Part shown: in pieces, positions 1 through 9,321 of the stretch | How positions within the stretch are numbered: the first letter of the stretch is position 1 | How the letters are laid out: each line of letters opens with the position of its first letter | DNA from: Pseudomonas wuhanensis | Lineage (GTDB): Bacteria > Pseudomonadota > Gammaproteobacteria > Pseudomonadales > Pseudomonadaceae | Direction: 5' to 3' | DNA length: 64,000 nt | Assembly: GCF_030687395.1 (NCBI RefSeq) | Contig: NZ_CP117430.1 | Location: 5,084,001-5,148,000 of the forward strand | Position numbers and translations under genes: made by a program | Notes under the pieces: model-generated | The model's database searches: none | What the model was told of the DNA's origin: nothing | What the model saw: the letters and a program-made list of their open reading frames with translations, nothing else

Positions 1-250
1 TATCACCGACGTCCCAGACCAGCCCGGAATTTTCCACGTCATCGCCATTGATGGTCAGGCCCAGAATGGTGCTCGGCAGCGGCCGGCCGCTTTCGTACAC
101 CGCCAGCAGTTCATCGCGATGCAGCAACTTGCCCCGTGGCACACCGTTGTTGTCGAGGATGAACAGCTCGAACATCTCGATATCCGGATTGTGGTCCAGG
201 AAGGACAGGGCTTCTTCTTTCGTGGCGAAGGATGTCGTGGCACAGCTCAT
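1..250 (-). CDS. Glutamine synthetase family protein, N-terminal part (likely gamma-glutamylpolyamine synthetase), cut by window edge
   Basis: Only the first 83 codons lie in the window; the ATG is the complement of 248-250 and the gene runs off the left edge. The visible protein has the beta-grasp N-domain of the glutamine synthetase family, including the stretches FELFILDNNGVPRGK, RPLPSTILGLTINGDDV and VWDVGD. These are typical of the Pseudomonas GS-like enzymes that glutamylate putrescine or other polyamines (PuuA/SpuI type) rather than of GlnA, which starts differently. By family knowledge the reaction would be ATP-dependent gamma-glutamylation of an amine in the cytoplasm. The active-site C-domain is not visible, so the substrate is an inference. 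The gene is divergent from the MFS gene to its right. Confidence 0.8.
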   Translation of the reverse strand, partial: MSCATTSFATKEEALSFLDHNPDIEMFELFILDNNGVPRGKLLHRDELLAVYESGRPLPSTILGLTINGDDVENSGLVWDVGD

Positions 251-727
251 GGGAATTCTCGTCTATCCGCGTCAGGCAAACGCACAGGCGCCGCCGGTTT
301 GATCCCGGCGCACAGCGCGGGACCTGTCAGAACAATCAACGGGACATGCAGGAATCCGGCGGGCGGGCGTGGCGGCAGTGCCACAGTGCCCAGAAGGCCA
401 GTTCAGAAGGGAGTGCAGACAGGCTTGGCGCGCTGGCAGGCCTGTATAGACGACGTGGCTGAAGGCTTGAAGTGGCACCAGACGCCCCCTCGTGTTTGAT
501 TCCGATCAGCCAGACGTCCATGGAAAAGACCGCAGTAAACAGATGCAAAGCAGCGTCACACGGGCAGATAAGCCGTTAAATCCAGACTTGATGAACCTTG
601 GTTGCAGATTGGCTAAACATTCCCCCCGGTAACCAACCTAATTTCTCGATAGTGCCAGCGACATTTCAGTTTGCCCCTGCAGGCTTGGAGCGGCCTAATC
701 ACGGCCTTGTACATCTGGGGTTCCTTT
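251..727. other. Intergenic region between divergent genes
   Basis: About 480 bases separate the start of the glutamine-synthetase-like gene from the MFS gene. I see no credible reading frame, tRNA or terminator here. It must hold the two divergent promoters, but I cannot assign -35/-10 boxes with confidence. Confidence 0.5.
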
Positions 728-1915
728 ATGGAAAACGTTCGCACTTCAAGTTCCTATGCCGGATGGCTGATGGTCAGCGTGGTATTGGTGGCACTGAACC
801 TGAGGCCTTCGATGGCCGCTGTCGGGCCGTTGTTGTCGGCCATTCGCGGGGATGTCCCGTTAAGTTTCAGTACCGCCGCGCTGTTGACCATGCTGCCCGT
901 CATGGCGATGGGACTGGCGATGTTCCTGGGAATGCGCATCGCGCAACGGGTCGGCGATCACCGCACCATCATCCTGTCCTTGCTGATCATCGGTGTGGCC
1001 ACGGTCTCGCGGCTGTACCTGGACAGCAGCCTTGAGCTGATCCTGAGCGCGGTACTGGCCGGGCTCGGGATCGCCCTCATTCAGGCGGTGATGCCGGCGC
1101 TGATCAAGTCACGCTTCAGCGACAACGTTTCGCTGTTCATGGGTTTGTATGTCACCTCGATCATGGGCGGAGCGGCGATTGCCGCATCGTTCTCGCCTTT
1201 CGTCCTGGCGCAAACCGGCAGTTGGCGGATGGGCCTGGCAATCTGGGCGCTACTGACGCTGGTTGCCCTGGTCTTCTGGCTTGCCCAGCGCTCGGCAATC
1301 GCGCCATTGCCGGCGGCGCCAATGGGGCGCCAGGAGTCCTTCGTCGGTAACTCACGGGCCTGGTTGCTGGCGATTTTCTTCGGCTTGGGCACGGCCTCCT
1401 ACACCTGTGTGCTGGCCTGGCTAGCCCCGTATTACGTGGAAAAAGGCTGGAGCGAACAGAATGCCGGCTTACTGCTGGGGTTTCTCACCGCCATGGAAGT
1501 CGTGTCTGGGCTGATAACACCCGCGATTGCCAACCGCAGCCAGGACAAGCGTCTGGTACTGGTCGTTCTGCTGGCCTTGATCATGGCCGGCTTCTGCGGC
1601 CTGATCCTCAGCCCGGAACGCTTTAGCCTGCTATGGCCGTGCCTGTTGGGCCTGGGCATTGGCGGCCTGTTCCCGATGAGCCTGATCGTGTCCCTTGATC
1701 ACTTGGATAACCCGCGTCGTGCCGGTGGCCTGACGGCCTTTGTACAAGGCATCGGTTACCTGATCGCGGGGCTCTCGCCGCTGATTGCCGGGATGATTCG
1801 CGACCAATTGGGCAGCTTCGAATGGGCCTGGTGGTCACTCACAGCGGTGATGGCGGTGATGATTGTGATGGTGCTGCGCTTCAACCCAAGGCAATACGCG
1901 CAGCATATCCAATAG
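728..1915 (+). CDS. MFS transporter of the CynX/NimT type
   Basis: This 395-residue protein is a hydrophobic major-facilitator-type transporter with about twelve membrane segments. Its N-terminal pattern LVALNLRPSMAAVGPLL and the loop MRIAQRVGDHR match the CynX/NimT branch (cyanate or nitroimidazole transporters and relatives). I chose the ATG at 728, giving MENVRTSSSY, because the longer in-frame start at 671 adds a segment not seen in the family. The substrate is unknown. No catabolic gene lies next to it, and the next gene is a separate EamA transporter 190 bases downstream. Confidence 0.85.
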   Translation: MENVRTSSSYAGWLMVSVVLVALNLRPSMAAVGPLLSAIRGDVPLSFSTAALLTMLPVMAMGLAMFLGMRIAQRVGDHRTIILSLLIIGVATVSRLYLDSSLELILSAVLAGLGIALIQAVMPALIKSRFSDNVSLFMGLYVTSIMGGAAIAASFSPFVLAQTGSWRMGLAIWALLTLVALVFWLAQRSAIAPLPAAPMGRQESFVGNSRAWLLAIFFGLGTASYTCVLAWLAPYYVEKGWSEQNAGLLLGFLTAMEVVSGLITPAIANRSQDKRLVLVVLLALIMAGFCGLILSPERFSLLWPCLLGLGIGGLFPMSLIVSLDHLDNPRRAGGLTAFVQGIGYLIAGLSPLIAGMIRDQLGSFEWAWWSLTAVMAVMIVMVLRFNPRQYAQHIQ

Positions 1916-2000
1916 TCTTCGAAGGTCCTTTCAAGCCCCCATCGATCAACGCACCGATTGTGCCAAATGGCGGTCAGTTTAAACGAGTGAACCGCTTTTC

Positions 2001-2050
2001 GTAGGAGCCAGCGGTGCGGCAAGTCGGATCGCCGCACCGCTGGCTCCTAC
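2001..2050. repeat. REP-type perfect inverted repeat
   Basis: Two perfect 20-base arms (2001-2020 and 2031-2050) beginning gtaggagccagcggtgcggc surround a 10-base spacer. The gtaggagc start is the hallmark of Pseudomonas REP elements. It lies between two same-strand transporter genes and could act as a hairpin terminator for the first. Confidence 0.85.
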
Positions 2051-2105
2051 AGGCATTACCGACTGCGCCCGCTAAATCTATTTTCAAACGCAGGGAAAGG
2101 AACTC

Positions 2106-3017
2106 ATGAAGCAAGTCGGTTTTGCAGAAGCTCATTGGGGCATGCTGATCTGGGCGATGCTGATCGCATCGTCTTTCTTTGCGGCAGCAGAGGTCAGCCA
2201 ATCGATAGATCCAATTCTGTTGACCGGCCTGCGCTTGTTGCTGTCAGCCTTGATGTTCTTGCCGCTGCTGTTACTGAAAAACACTTCACCAATCTCGGCC
2301 AAAGGCCTGCTGGCCCATGCGGTTCTTGGGCTGCTGCTGGCGACGTATTTTGGTTCGCTGTTTGAAGCACTGCGCTACACCACGGCGGTCAATACCGCGA
2401 CGCTGTACACGCTGGTGCCGCTGATGACGTTGTTCTTTGAGGTATTCCTGCTGCCGAGTACGAGCCTGAAGACTCGATTGTTGCCAATGTCGATTGCGGC
2501 AATCGGCGCCCTGCTGCTGACGCTTAAAGGCGCGGCTCCGGGTGAGCTGCCCGCGTTGTACCCGGTAATGGTCTTCGGCGTCGGCTGCCTGGCGATGGCA
2601 CTCTATTCGCCACTGAGCCAGCGGTTCAAGGCCAAGAGTTTGAAGGGGCGTGACCCGGTGGCGATGACCTTCTGGAACATGCTTTTCGGCTCGCTGTTTC
2701 TGTTTGCGTTCTGTCTGTTTAACGGCGGTTGGCGCAGCGGCGCGCAGTTGTCGTCGAGCGATATGTTCTGGTTGGTGTACCTGGCGCTGTTTGGCACCCT
2801 GGGGACATTCTGGCTGCTGCATCGGGCAATCGGGGTGATTTCGCCGTCGACAGTGGTTTCCTATGTCTACCTGAACACCCTGTTTGTCACATTGTTTCAC
2901 TGGTTCTGGCTCAGACAGCAACCGGTGTTGATAGAAGTCACCGGTGCTGTGCTGGTGGGTGTCGGCATGCTGGCTTTGGTGATCAACAGCCGTCACGCCA
3001 AAACCGTTACGGCTTGA
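2106..3017 (+). CDS. EamA/DMT-family permease
   Basis: A 303-residue protein with about ten predicted membrane helices arranged as two EamA repeats: WGMLIWAMLIASSFFAAA near the N-terminus and the half starting around VFGVGCLAMALYSPL. This is the RhaT/YdcZ-like drug/metabolite exporter superfamily, typically exporting amino acids or related metabolites, but nothing here identifies the substrate. The ATG at 2106 follows a good ribosome-binding site (agggaaagga). It ends 24 bases before the convergent amidase gene. Confidence 0.88.
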   Translation: MKQVGFAEAHWGMLIWAMLIASSFFAAAEVSQSIDPILLTGLRLLLSALMFLPLLLLKNTSPISAKGLLAHAVLGLLLATYFGSLFEALRYTTAVNTATLYTLVPLMTLFFEVFLLPSTSLKTRLLPMSIAAIGALLLTLKGAAPGELPALYPVMVFGVGCLAMALYSPLSQRFKAKSLKGRDPVAMTFWNMLFGSLFLFAFCLFNGGWRSGAQLSSSDMFWLVYLALFGTLGTFWLLHRAIGVISPSTVVSYVYLNTLFVTLFHWFWLRQQPVLIEVTGAVLVGVGMLALVINSRHAKTVTA

Positions 3018-3041
3018 GATCCTTCAAAGAGTGACTGCGTC

Positions 3042-4439
3042 CTACGGTGCGACCGGACTCCAGCGCTCCAGTTCGCGCTCAAGGAAACTGGCTACAGCCA
3101 GCAACTGCTCTTCCTGCCAATGCGGGCCGACTATCTGGATGCCGATCGGCATCCCGTTGGCCGGATCATGTCCGGCGCGAATGACCACCGCCGGTGAACC
3201 GGAGAGGCTGAACGGAAACACAAAGGCATAGCGATCACGGTCCTGCAAAGACTCGCCATGAGCGAACGCCACATCCGGGAATACCGGACAAATGAATAGA
3301 TCGTGCTGATTGAAGAACTTCGCCAGGTGGTAGCGAAACGTGTCGATGAGGATCCAGTCACGCTTCATTTCATCCACGCTCAACTCGACCTCTTCGCTCA
3401 AGCGGATCAACCCTGTGGTGGCGGGTGTATAGGTCTGTTTGTCCATGGACTGGAACAAACGCTTCCAGCCACGCCCGGCATCCGCACCCGTGATAAAAAC
3501 CCGCCATAGCACATCGCAGGCTTCGTCGAGCATCTGCGGAGCCGTCGGTGTAACTTGCGCCACCACACTGCTCAGGCAACTCTCGACCCGCTGCAAAACC
3601 TGCTTCACTGCCGGGCTTACCCGGGTTCTGGTGGACTCCCAGGACAGTGCGACACGCAATTGGTCCAGCGGCTTGCTGTCGGCGAACGGCACATCGACGG
3701 TGTCCGGGTCGTAACCGTCAGCGCCGCTGATCAATTGCCCAAGTAATGCCAGATCGTCGACGTAACGCCCCATCACACCAAACGCCGACGTCAGATGGAA
3801 CAACCCGGAGCGATCATTGGGAAACTGGCCGGTCAACGGCACACGCCCCTGAGTCAGTTTCATGCCGCAGATACCGTTGAAATGCGCCGGAATCCGCACA
3901 CTGCCACAAGCATCCGAGGCCAGCCCGGCCGGCGAGCAACCGGCCGCGATGGCTGCCGCTTCCCCGCCACTGCTGCCACCGGCGGAGCGCTGCCCGTCAT
4001 AGGGATTGAGTGTGCGGCCGTACAGCAGGTTCTCGGTTTCAAAGGCCATGCACAACTCGGGAACATTGGTGATCCCAAGGATGATCGCCCCCGCCTGCCG
4101 AAGCCGGGCGACGACCGTGGCATCCTGCTGACTGGCGTCGCCCAGCAACTCCCCCAACCCCCGCGACATGCGGAAGCCGCGCACATGACAGACGTCCTTG
4201 ATGGTCATGGGAATCCCGTGCAAAGGCCCATGAATCTTCCCGACACGGACCATCTCATCAGCCTCCCGGGCCTGCCGACGCAGTTCGTCGACAGATTCCA
4301 GTTGAATCAGGGCATTGATCTGCGGATTGCGTTCGCCAATGCGCTGGAGATAGAACTCCAGCAAATTGACGCTGGTCAGCACACCGCGACGCAGCAGGCC
4401 GGCCATTTCGCGCAGGGTCAACGTATCGGGATTGAACAT
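3042..4439 (-). CDS. Amidase-signature family hydrolase (last gene of the biosynthetic operon)
   Basis: A 465-residue amidase-signature enzyme. The Ser-cisSer-Lys triad is intact: Lys81 in PMTIKD, cis-Ser156 in the AGGSSGGE loop and nucleophile Ser180 in SDACGSVRIPA; the 75- and 24-residue spacings are the same as in GatA. Family members hydrolyse amides to acids. It is not GatA, since no gatB/gatC neighbour exists and the flanking genes are aminotransferases. It starts two bases after the upstream aminotransferase stop codon, so it is translated in the same operon. A role in releasing an amide or protecting group from the pathway product is inference. Confidence 0.87.
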   Translation of the reverse strand: MFNPDTLTLREMAGLLRRGVLTSVNLLEFYLQRIGERNPQINALIQLESVDELRRQAREADEMVRVGKIHGPLHGIPMTIKDVCHVRGFRMSRGLGELLGDASQQDATVVARLRQAGAIILGITNVPELCMAFETENLLYGRTLNPYDGQRSAGGSSGGEAAAIAAGCSPAGLASDACGSVRIPAHFNGICGMKLTQGRVPLTGQFPNDRSGLFHLTSAFGVMGRYVDDLALLGQLISGADGYDPDTVDVPFADSKPLDQLRVALSWESTRTRVSPAVKQVLQRVESCLSSVVAQVTPTAPQMLDEACDVLWRVFITGADAGRGWKRLFQSMDKQTYTPATTGLIRLSEEVELSVDEMKRDWILIDTFRYHLAKFFNQHDLFICPVFPDVAFAHGESLQDRDRYAFVFPFSLSGSPAVVIRAGHDPANGMPIGIQIVGPHWQEEQLLAVASFLERELERWSPVAP

Positions 4440-4441
4440 AC

Positions 4442-5782
4442 TCAGGGCTTCCCGTTGCTGCGCAGTAGCTTGTTGGGGATGTGGTACATGTTTCTGACCA
4501 CCACAGAAAACGCCTTGACCGCCAGCTTCGGACGCCGGGCGATCGCCTCCAGGGCTTCCTCGGTCATCGTCAGGACATGCCGAAGCGCGTCGGGGGTGAT
4601 GTTCAACGGCGGGTAAAACCGCAGAACCGGGTGCTTGGCCTTTTCATTCATGGAATGCCCGGCATGCACGCCACGCTTGCCCAATTCCATGCTCATCAGC
4701 GCTTCGTAGACCGAGCCGCGCAAGCGCAAACCGGTCATCAAGCCCACACCGGGCACATCCTCGACAATCTGCGGATAACGCTGGGCCAACCGTTGCAGGC
4801 CATGGCGCAGCAAGCCGCCATTGATCCGCGATTGCTCGACCAGGTTGTTCTGCTCGATGTAATCGATCGCGGCCAGCGCCGAGGCGCACGCCACCGGATG
4901 CCCGCCATTGGTCCGTTGGTCAGGCTCGGTCTCGCTCAGCGGGTATTGCGTGGCCAGTCGCTGGCTGTACATCGCGCAGGCAAACGAGGTGTAGCCGCCC
5001 GTCAGGCCTTTGGAGAGGATCATGATGTCTGGCACGACGTCGTCGTACTGCACGGCGAACCACTTGCCACAGCGGCCGAAACCTGTCTGGATTTCGTCGG
5101 CCACCAACAAGGTCTCGGTGGCATCGCACAGCGCGCGGATATTGGCCATGTAACCCACGGGCGGAACCTGCAAGTGAGCGCCCCCCAGAATCGGCTCGAC
5201 ATACACCGCACGCACACCCTCGCCAACCGCTCTCTGCAAGGCGGCGAAGTCACCGTACGGCACATAAGTCACTTCCGAGGCTGCGGTGCCATAGCTGCGA
5301 TGGTGCTGTTTCTGCCCCAGAATGCTCATCGCCGCCAGCGTTTTGCCATGATAGGAATCGTTCATGACCACGATTCCGCGCCGGTGCTGCTGCACCTTGA
5401 GCACATAACGCATGCTCTGCTCGATGGCTTCGGCGCCCGAGACCATGAACTGCACATCCCCCCAATCACCCGGCACCAGATCCCGAAGACGCTCGGACAA
5501 TGCGCCTTGCAGCGGATGCACCCGACCTTCCGGGACCCAGGCCATCTGGTTCAACTGGGTCTGCACCTGCTCACGCACCATCGGATTGCGATGACCGACG
5601 ATAAACACCCCATAGCTGCATGCGCAGTCGATAAAGCGCTTGCCGGCATGGTCGGTGACATAGATGCCATCGGTTTCCTTTTCGACGCTGGTTTTACCCA
5701 AGCGATAGAGCTTGGCCGCCGAGGCACTCCAATGCCGCTGGCAATCATCCAGCAGTTGTTCATGCGATAGGGATAAGGACAT
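4442..5782 (-). CDS. Class III PLP-dependent aminotransferase (catalytically complete)
   Basis: A 446-residue omega-aminotransferase-type protein. Seen directly: SYHGKT (residues 143-148), the PLP-ring aspartate in [11 protein letters not shown] (Asp229) and the Schiff-base lysine in ILSKGLTGG (Lys258). Length and motifs are those of a normal class III enzyme acting on a primary amine or amino acid. The ATG is preceded by AAGGAGA, and the first codons overlap the end of the preceding aminotransferase-like gene by 23 bases, so the two are probably translationally coupled and made in similar amounts. The substrate is not deducible. Confidence 0.9.
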   Translation of the reverse strand: MSLSLSHEQLLDDCQRHWSASAAKLYRLGKTSVEKETDGIYVTDHAGKRFIDCACSYGVFIVGHRNPMVREQVQTQLNQMAWVPEGRVHPLQGALSERLRDLVPGDWGDVQFMVSGAEAIEQSMRYVLKVQQHRRGIVVMNDSYHGKTLAAMSILGQKQHHRSYGTAASEVTYVPYGDFAALQRAVGEGVRAVYVEPILGGAHLQVPPVGYMANIRALCDATETLLVADEIQTGFGRCGKWFAVQYDDVVPDIMILSKGLTGGYTSFACAMYSQRLATQYPLSETEPDQRTNGGHPVACASALAAIDYIEQNNLVEQSRINGGLLRHGLQRLAQRYPQIVEDVPGVGLMTGLRLRGSVYEALMSMELGKRGVHAGHSMNEKAKHPVLRFYPPLNITPDALRHVLTMTEEALEAIARRPKLAVKAFSVVVRNMYHIPNKLLRSNGKP

Positions 5783-6887
5783 GGATTAAAGTCTCCTTGA
5801 TGATCCGGGATGCGTGCTGGATGTGTTCGGCTCGTGCGGTGATCGGGCAACGCAGAATCAACTCGCGGCCACGGGGTGCACTGACATAGACGCCACGCTG
5901 ATAAAGCTCCTCGCACAATTCGGCGGGATTGAGGTCGGCTGGCAGCGGCAGGCTGACCCAGGCACCGCAGGCGACAGCACCGAATGAGGCGAGCTCCTGC
6001 GCCAGGATCTTGCCGTTAGTGAGGCACTGTGTGGGCAAGTCGTGTGCCTGCACATAATCAAGTGCCGCCATGGCGGCCACACAGGCCATCGGGTTGCCGG
6101 CGGTGGTGCTGCCATGTTTCGCCGGGCTGCTGCGACCATAGACCTGATACGCCATCTGTTCGCTGCAGGTATAGGTGCCGATGGGAATCGCGCTGCCGCC
6201 CAGCGGCCCGCCCAACACCACAATGTCCGGGGTATTGCGAAAACGCTGGAAACCGAACAGCGTGCCGAGGCTCCCCAGACAACTTTGCACATCGACCGCG
6301 ATGACCGGCGCCGACTCCTTGGCCGCTGCGGCATACAAGTGATCGAGTAGCACCTGTTCTATCAGGCGCAGGCGACCGTTTTCATCCATCACGGTGCTGG
6401 TGTGGCAAACCGCGAAGCAATCATTCCAGTCCACCTTGTCCAGGTCACGGACATGCCTGATCGCCACAAGCTCGAAGCCCAGAAAGCGCTGCATCTCCAG
6501 ATAGCTTTGCGGCGCGCTGAGGCAACGTCCGTAACTCAGCGAGCCAAAGTCGCCGCCCTCAACAACCACAATGGTCCTGCCCTTGGGCTTGAGGCCTTTG
6601 CACAGTTTCAAGGCGCCTTCGAATGCTTCATCGCCGGAGCTGCACACATAAGAGCTGACCAGCGGCTGCGGTAGCAACTCGGCCAAACGACGACACAAAG
6701 CGATCAGTGGGTCGGACATCAGCACCCGATTGGACAGCCCCATGATCTGCGCCTGAAGGTTGACCGCCTCGATCACCGCCGGCACCTGAAAACCAAACCC
6801 GCCGGCCAGATCGACTATCTGGCGACCGTCACCGTCGATATACGTCTCGTACTGACCAGAAATGATCTGTTTGTTATTGGTCTTCAT
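5760..6887 (-). CDS. Degenerate class III aminotransferase lacking the PLP lysine
   Basis: A 375-residue homologue of class III aminotransferases, some 70 residues shorter than its neighbour, mostly at the N-terminus. The fold landmarks remain: SSGDEAFEGALKL, an aspartate in IAVDVQS (Asp199) and HGSTTAGNPMACVAAMAALDYV. Where the active partner has ILSKGLTGG this protein reads VVLGGPLGGS, so the Schiff-base lysine is replaced by glycine (Gly227). It should not be a normal PLP transaminase. It could be a non-catalytic partner subunit, or an enzyme with other chemistry. The reading frame is open and well embedded in the operon, so I treat it as a real gene and not a pseudogene. Confidence 0.82.
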   Translation of the reverse strand: MKTNNKQIISGQYETYIDGDGRQIVDLAGGFGFQVPAVIEAVNLQAQIMGLSNRVLMSDPLIALCRRLAELLPQPLVSSYVCSSGDEAFEGALKLCKGLKPKGRTIVVVEGGDFGSLSYGRCLSAPQSYLEMQRFLGFELVAIRHVRDLDKVDWNDCFAVCHTSTVMDENGRLRLIEQVLLDHLYAAAAKESAPVIAVDVQSCLGSLGTLFGFQRFRNTPDIVVLGGPLGGSAIPIGTYTCSEQMAYQVYGRSSPAKHGSTTAGNPMACVAAMAALDYVQAHDLPTQCLTNGKILAQELASFGAVACGAWVSLPLPADLNPAELCEELYQRGVYVSAPRGRELILRCPITARAEHIQHASRIIKETLIHVLIPIA

Positions 6888-6896
6888 AAATAGGTC

Positions 6897-7778
6897 TCAG
6901 CGGTAGCTCAGGGCGTTGAAGATACGGCGGCGCTCGTCAACGATGGCCTCACGGCCATGCATTACCCGACGGTTGTCGATCATCACCATGTCATGGTCAC
7001 GCCAGCCGACGGGGTAGGTGTATTGCGCGGAAACCTCGGCGATTTCGTGCAGGAATTCGCCGGGAATGGGCAGCCCGGACGATGTATCGATCACTGGCAC
7101 TTCATAGTTGAAGGACGGCCCGAGAATACTGTTGGCAAACGCCGGACGCTGGCTGAATTCGGAGACCAGAATCGCCGGGGTACTGAAGGCGTAGTGAATC
7201 GAATCATCAAGCGGATTGAAGGAGATCTGTGTCTGCGGATCGTCGCCGATGATTTGCATCAGATCTTCGATCCCGACCGCCGCCGGGTCCGAGAGCGCCG
7301 GCGAATAATGGCAGACCAGCCGACGCCATTTGTCGCCGACAACGGTGCGGCTGTAACGAATCGGGTTGTCTTCGAAAAATGTGCGGCAGGCGGATGAGAG
7401 CTTCGCCAGTACTTTCTCACCGTCGCACAGGGTGGTTTGCGAGCCAGTGTGCGGCGCTTCCTGGCAATAGAACCAGGTGATGTCCGGCCAGAACGGTGAG
7501 TTACCATTCTCGCAATGCAGACCAATCGCCTGACGGCCCGCATCCACCAACTGCGCGGCGCCGCCGACCATGACCCGAGCCGGGTCGAGGCTCAGCCGCG
7601 AACTGTTCTGCTTCACATAGGCGCTGAAATCCTCGGCATTGTGGATGCAGTTACGCAACAGGACGACGCCGTAATGCCCCAGCAACTCGTACAGCTCGGC
7701 CTTGCCCAGGCTGGCGAAATGGCGCGGTTCAATAATGGATACGTCGGGGTTTTCACAGTGATAGGCAGGTGTGTTCAT
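6897..7778 (-). CDS. TauD/TfdA-family Fe(II)/2-oxoglutarate dioxygenase
   Basis: About 293 residues. The iron triad is visible as HCE (His88 and Glu90, HxE form as in VioC/AsnO-type hydroxylases) and a distal His274 in NRRVMHGREA, followed by the 2-oxoglutarate-binding arginine region RRIFNALSYR. TauD-family enzymes with HxE usually hydroxylate free or carrier-bound amino acids. Two ATGs are possible: 7787 sits only one or two bases from the AAGGGA site, 7778 about nine, so I prefer 7778. The gene overlaps the end of the AMP-ligase gene. Beta-hydroxylation of an amino-acid-like intermediate is inference. Confidence 0.85.
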   Translation of the reverse strand: MNTPAYHCENPDVSIIEPRHFASLGKAELYELLGHYGVVLLRNCIHNAEDFSAYVKQNSSRLSLDPARVMVGGAAQLVDAGRQAIGLHCENGNSPFWPDITWFYCQEAPHTGSQTTLCDGEKVLAKLSSACRTFFEDNPIRYSRTVVGDKWRRLVCHYSPALSDPAAVGIEDLMQIIGDDPQTQISFNPLDDSIHYAFSTPAILVSEFSQRPAFANSILGPSFNYEVPVIDTSSGLPIPGEFLHEIAEVSAQYTYPVGWRDHDMVMIDNRRVMHGREAIVDERRRIFNALSYR

Positions 7779-9321
7779 CAGATGCATTCCCTTGCAGATT
7801 GGCGAAAACAGTAGCGATGTCGGCGCGTTTTGGACGGCCGGTGACGGTGTAGAGTTGCTCGAGCAATGGATCGTCCTTGGTCAGCAACCACAGGCGACTC
7901 GGGCGCTCGATGTCGGAAAAGCGCCGCGCTGACCAGCTGGCCAGCTCATCGCGATCCGGTGCCGATTCAACACACAACAACGCCACCAGACCCTGGGCCT
8001 CATCGAAAAACACAGCGGCATCGCGCACACCGGGGAATTCGCGGTATTCCAACTCGACCTGTTCCGGGCTGACGTTGCGGCCATTGGGCAGGCAGATCAC
8101 ATTTTTCTTGCGACCGCGAACATAGAGATAGCCATCAGCATCCAGCTCTCCCAGATCCCCGGTGTCCATCCAGCCATCGTCGGACATCGAACAGGCGCTC
8201 GGGTCCTTGCCCGAGTAGCCGCTGAACAACGAGCTGCTCTTGACCTCAATAGTCTGGTCGGCCCCGATGCGCACCTGAACATGCGGCAACGGCCTGCCCA
8301 CGCTACCCAAGCGTTGGTGCTGCAAGGTATTCATACTGACGACCGAGGCGTTCTCGGAGAGCCCGTAACCCTGGAACACCGGGATACCCTCCTCGGCGAG
8401 GGCATGCAGAATATCGATGCTGACGGCCGCGCCGCCGCAGGTGATATGCACCCCCGAATGCAGGTAACGAGACAGGCGCTCGCCCTGCGCGCCGCCTTGG
8501 GTCAATAGTTCGTGAAAGCGATTGAGCATCACCGGTGGCACCGTCAAGGCTGTCGGTTCGACCCGTAGGATCCACTCGATCAAACGCTGCGGCGACATCC
8601 CCGGTTCCCCCAGCAGTGCTTCGCCTTCAGGCAGGAAATGCACAATCCCGCCCGCCAGCAGCGGCAAATACGCGGCGGTCACTTGCTCCAGCAGCAGGCT
8701 CAATGGCACCAGTGACAGGTAGCTGCGATGGGCATCGACCGGCATCCATTGGCGCAGGGAAGCCAATACCGCCCCCACTGCCGCCGTGCTCAGACGCACG
8801 CCCTTGGGCCGGCTGGTCGTCCCCGAGGTGTGAATGATTTTGCAGATCCATGCGCTATCGCCGTCCGGCTCTCGCAACAACGGCTGCTCCAGGGCAGGTT
8901 CGCCGATACGTCTGAGGCGGTTGTCGGGAAAGTCGAGCATCCACCGCTCGGCCAGCGTCCGCTCGCCTGCGGCATCCACCAGAAACCCGTCACAACGCTC
9001 GGCAAGGTGCTCGGCCTGGGACTGACTGAACGCCAGCGGCAAAGGCAGTGCGGTAATTCCGGCAAACAGACAAGCCAGATCGGCAATCAACCAGTCGCTG
9101 CTGTTACGCGTCGCAATTCCCAGCACCACGTGGTCGCCATGAGCCGCCGTGTCGAAACGTCGCTGCAGTTCCGCTGCCAGATTCAGCGCGCGGGACTCCA
9201 GCTCGCCATAGGTCATGACAGCGGCGTGTTCCAGGCCGGTCGGAGCACAATCGATCGCGCAGACCTTCTGACGATTGACCTGCAACGCAAGCCGTAGGTC
9301 CGCAATGAATCGACCGCTCAT
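7753..9321 (-). CDS. AMP-dependent acyl/aryl synthetase
   Basis: A 522-residue ANL-superfamily adenylating enzyme. Motifs in order: HTSGTTSRPKGVRL (ATP P-loop), FQGYGLSENAS, DTGDLGELDADG, VRGRKKNVICLPNGRNVSPEQVE (hinge) and a C-terminal TGRPKRAD that carries the usual lysine. It activates a carboxylic acid as an acyl-AMP; no carrier-protein domain is attached. I place the start at 9319-9321 because ATG overlaps the upstream TGA (ATGA) and the next upstream in-frame codons lie inside the preceding gene. Pairing with a thermostable-hemolysin-family gene is a recurring arrangement in gammaproteobacteria as I recall it. Confidence 0.88.
   Translation of the reverse strand: MSGRFIADLRLALQVNRQKVCAIDCAPTGLEHAAVMTYGELESRALNLAAELQRRFDTAAHGDHVVLGIATRNSSDWLIADLACLFAGITALPLPLAFSQSQAEHLAERCDGFLVDAAGERTLAERWMLDFPDNRLRRIGEPALEQPLLREPDGDSAWICKIIHTSGTTSRPKGVRLSTAAVGAVLASLRQWMPVDAHRSYLSLVPLSLLLEQVTAAYLPLLAGGIVHFLPEGEALLGEPGMSPQRLIEWILRVEPTALTVPPVMLNRFHELLTQGGAQGERLSRYLHSGVHITCGGAAVSIDILHALAEEGIPVFQGYGLSENASVVSMNTLQHQRLGSVGRPLPHVQVRIGADQTIEVKSSSLFSGYSGKDPSACSMSDDGWMDTGDLGELDADGYLYVRGRKKNVICLPNGRNVSPEQVELEYREFPGVRDAAVFFDEAQGLVALLCVESAPDRDELASWSARRFSDIERPSRLWLLTKDDPLLEQLYTVTGRPKRADIATVFANLQGNASDEHTCLSL

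Noticed and set aside
4481..5770. Long open frame of 429 codons antisense to the aminotransferase
   Set aside because: It mirrors the real gene in the opposite strand, as commonly happens in GC-rich DNA, and has no family character.
5760..6887. Pseudogene status for the short aminotransferase
   Set aside because: The frame is intact, the start and stop are coupled to neighbours, and the structural motifs are kept; only the lysine is lost.
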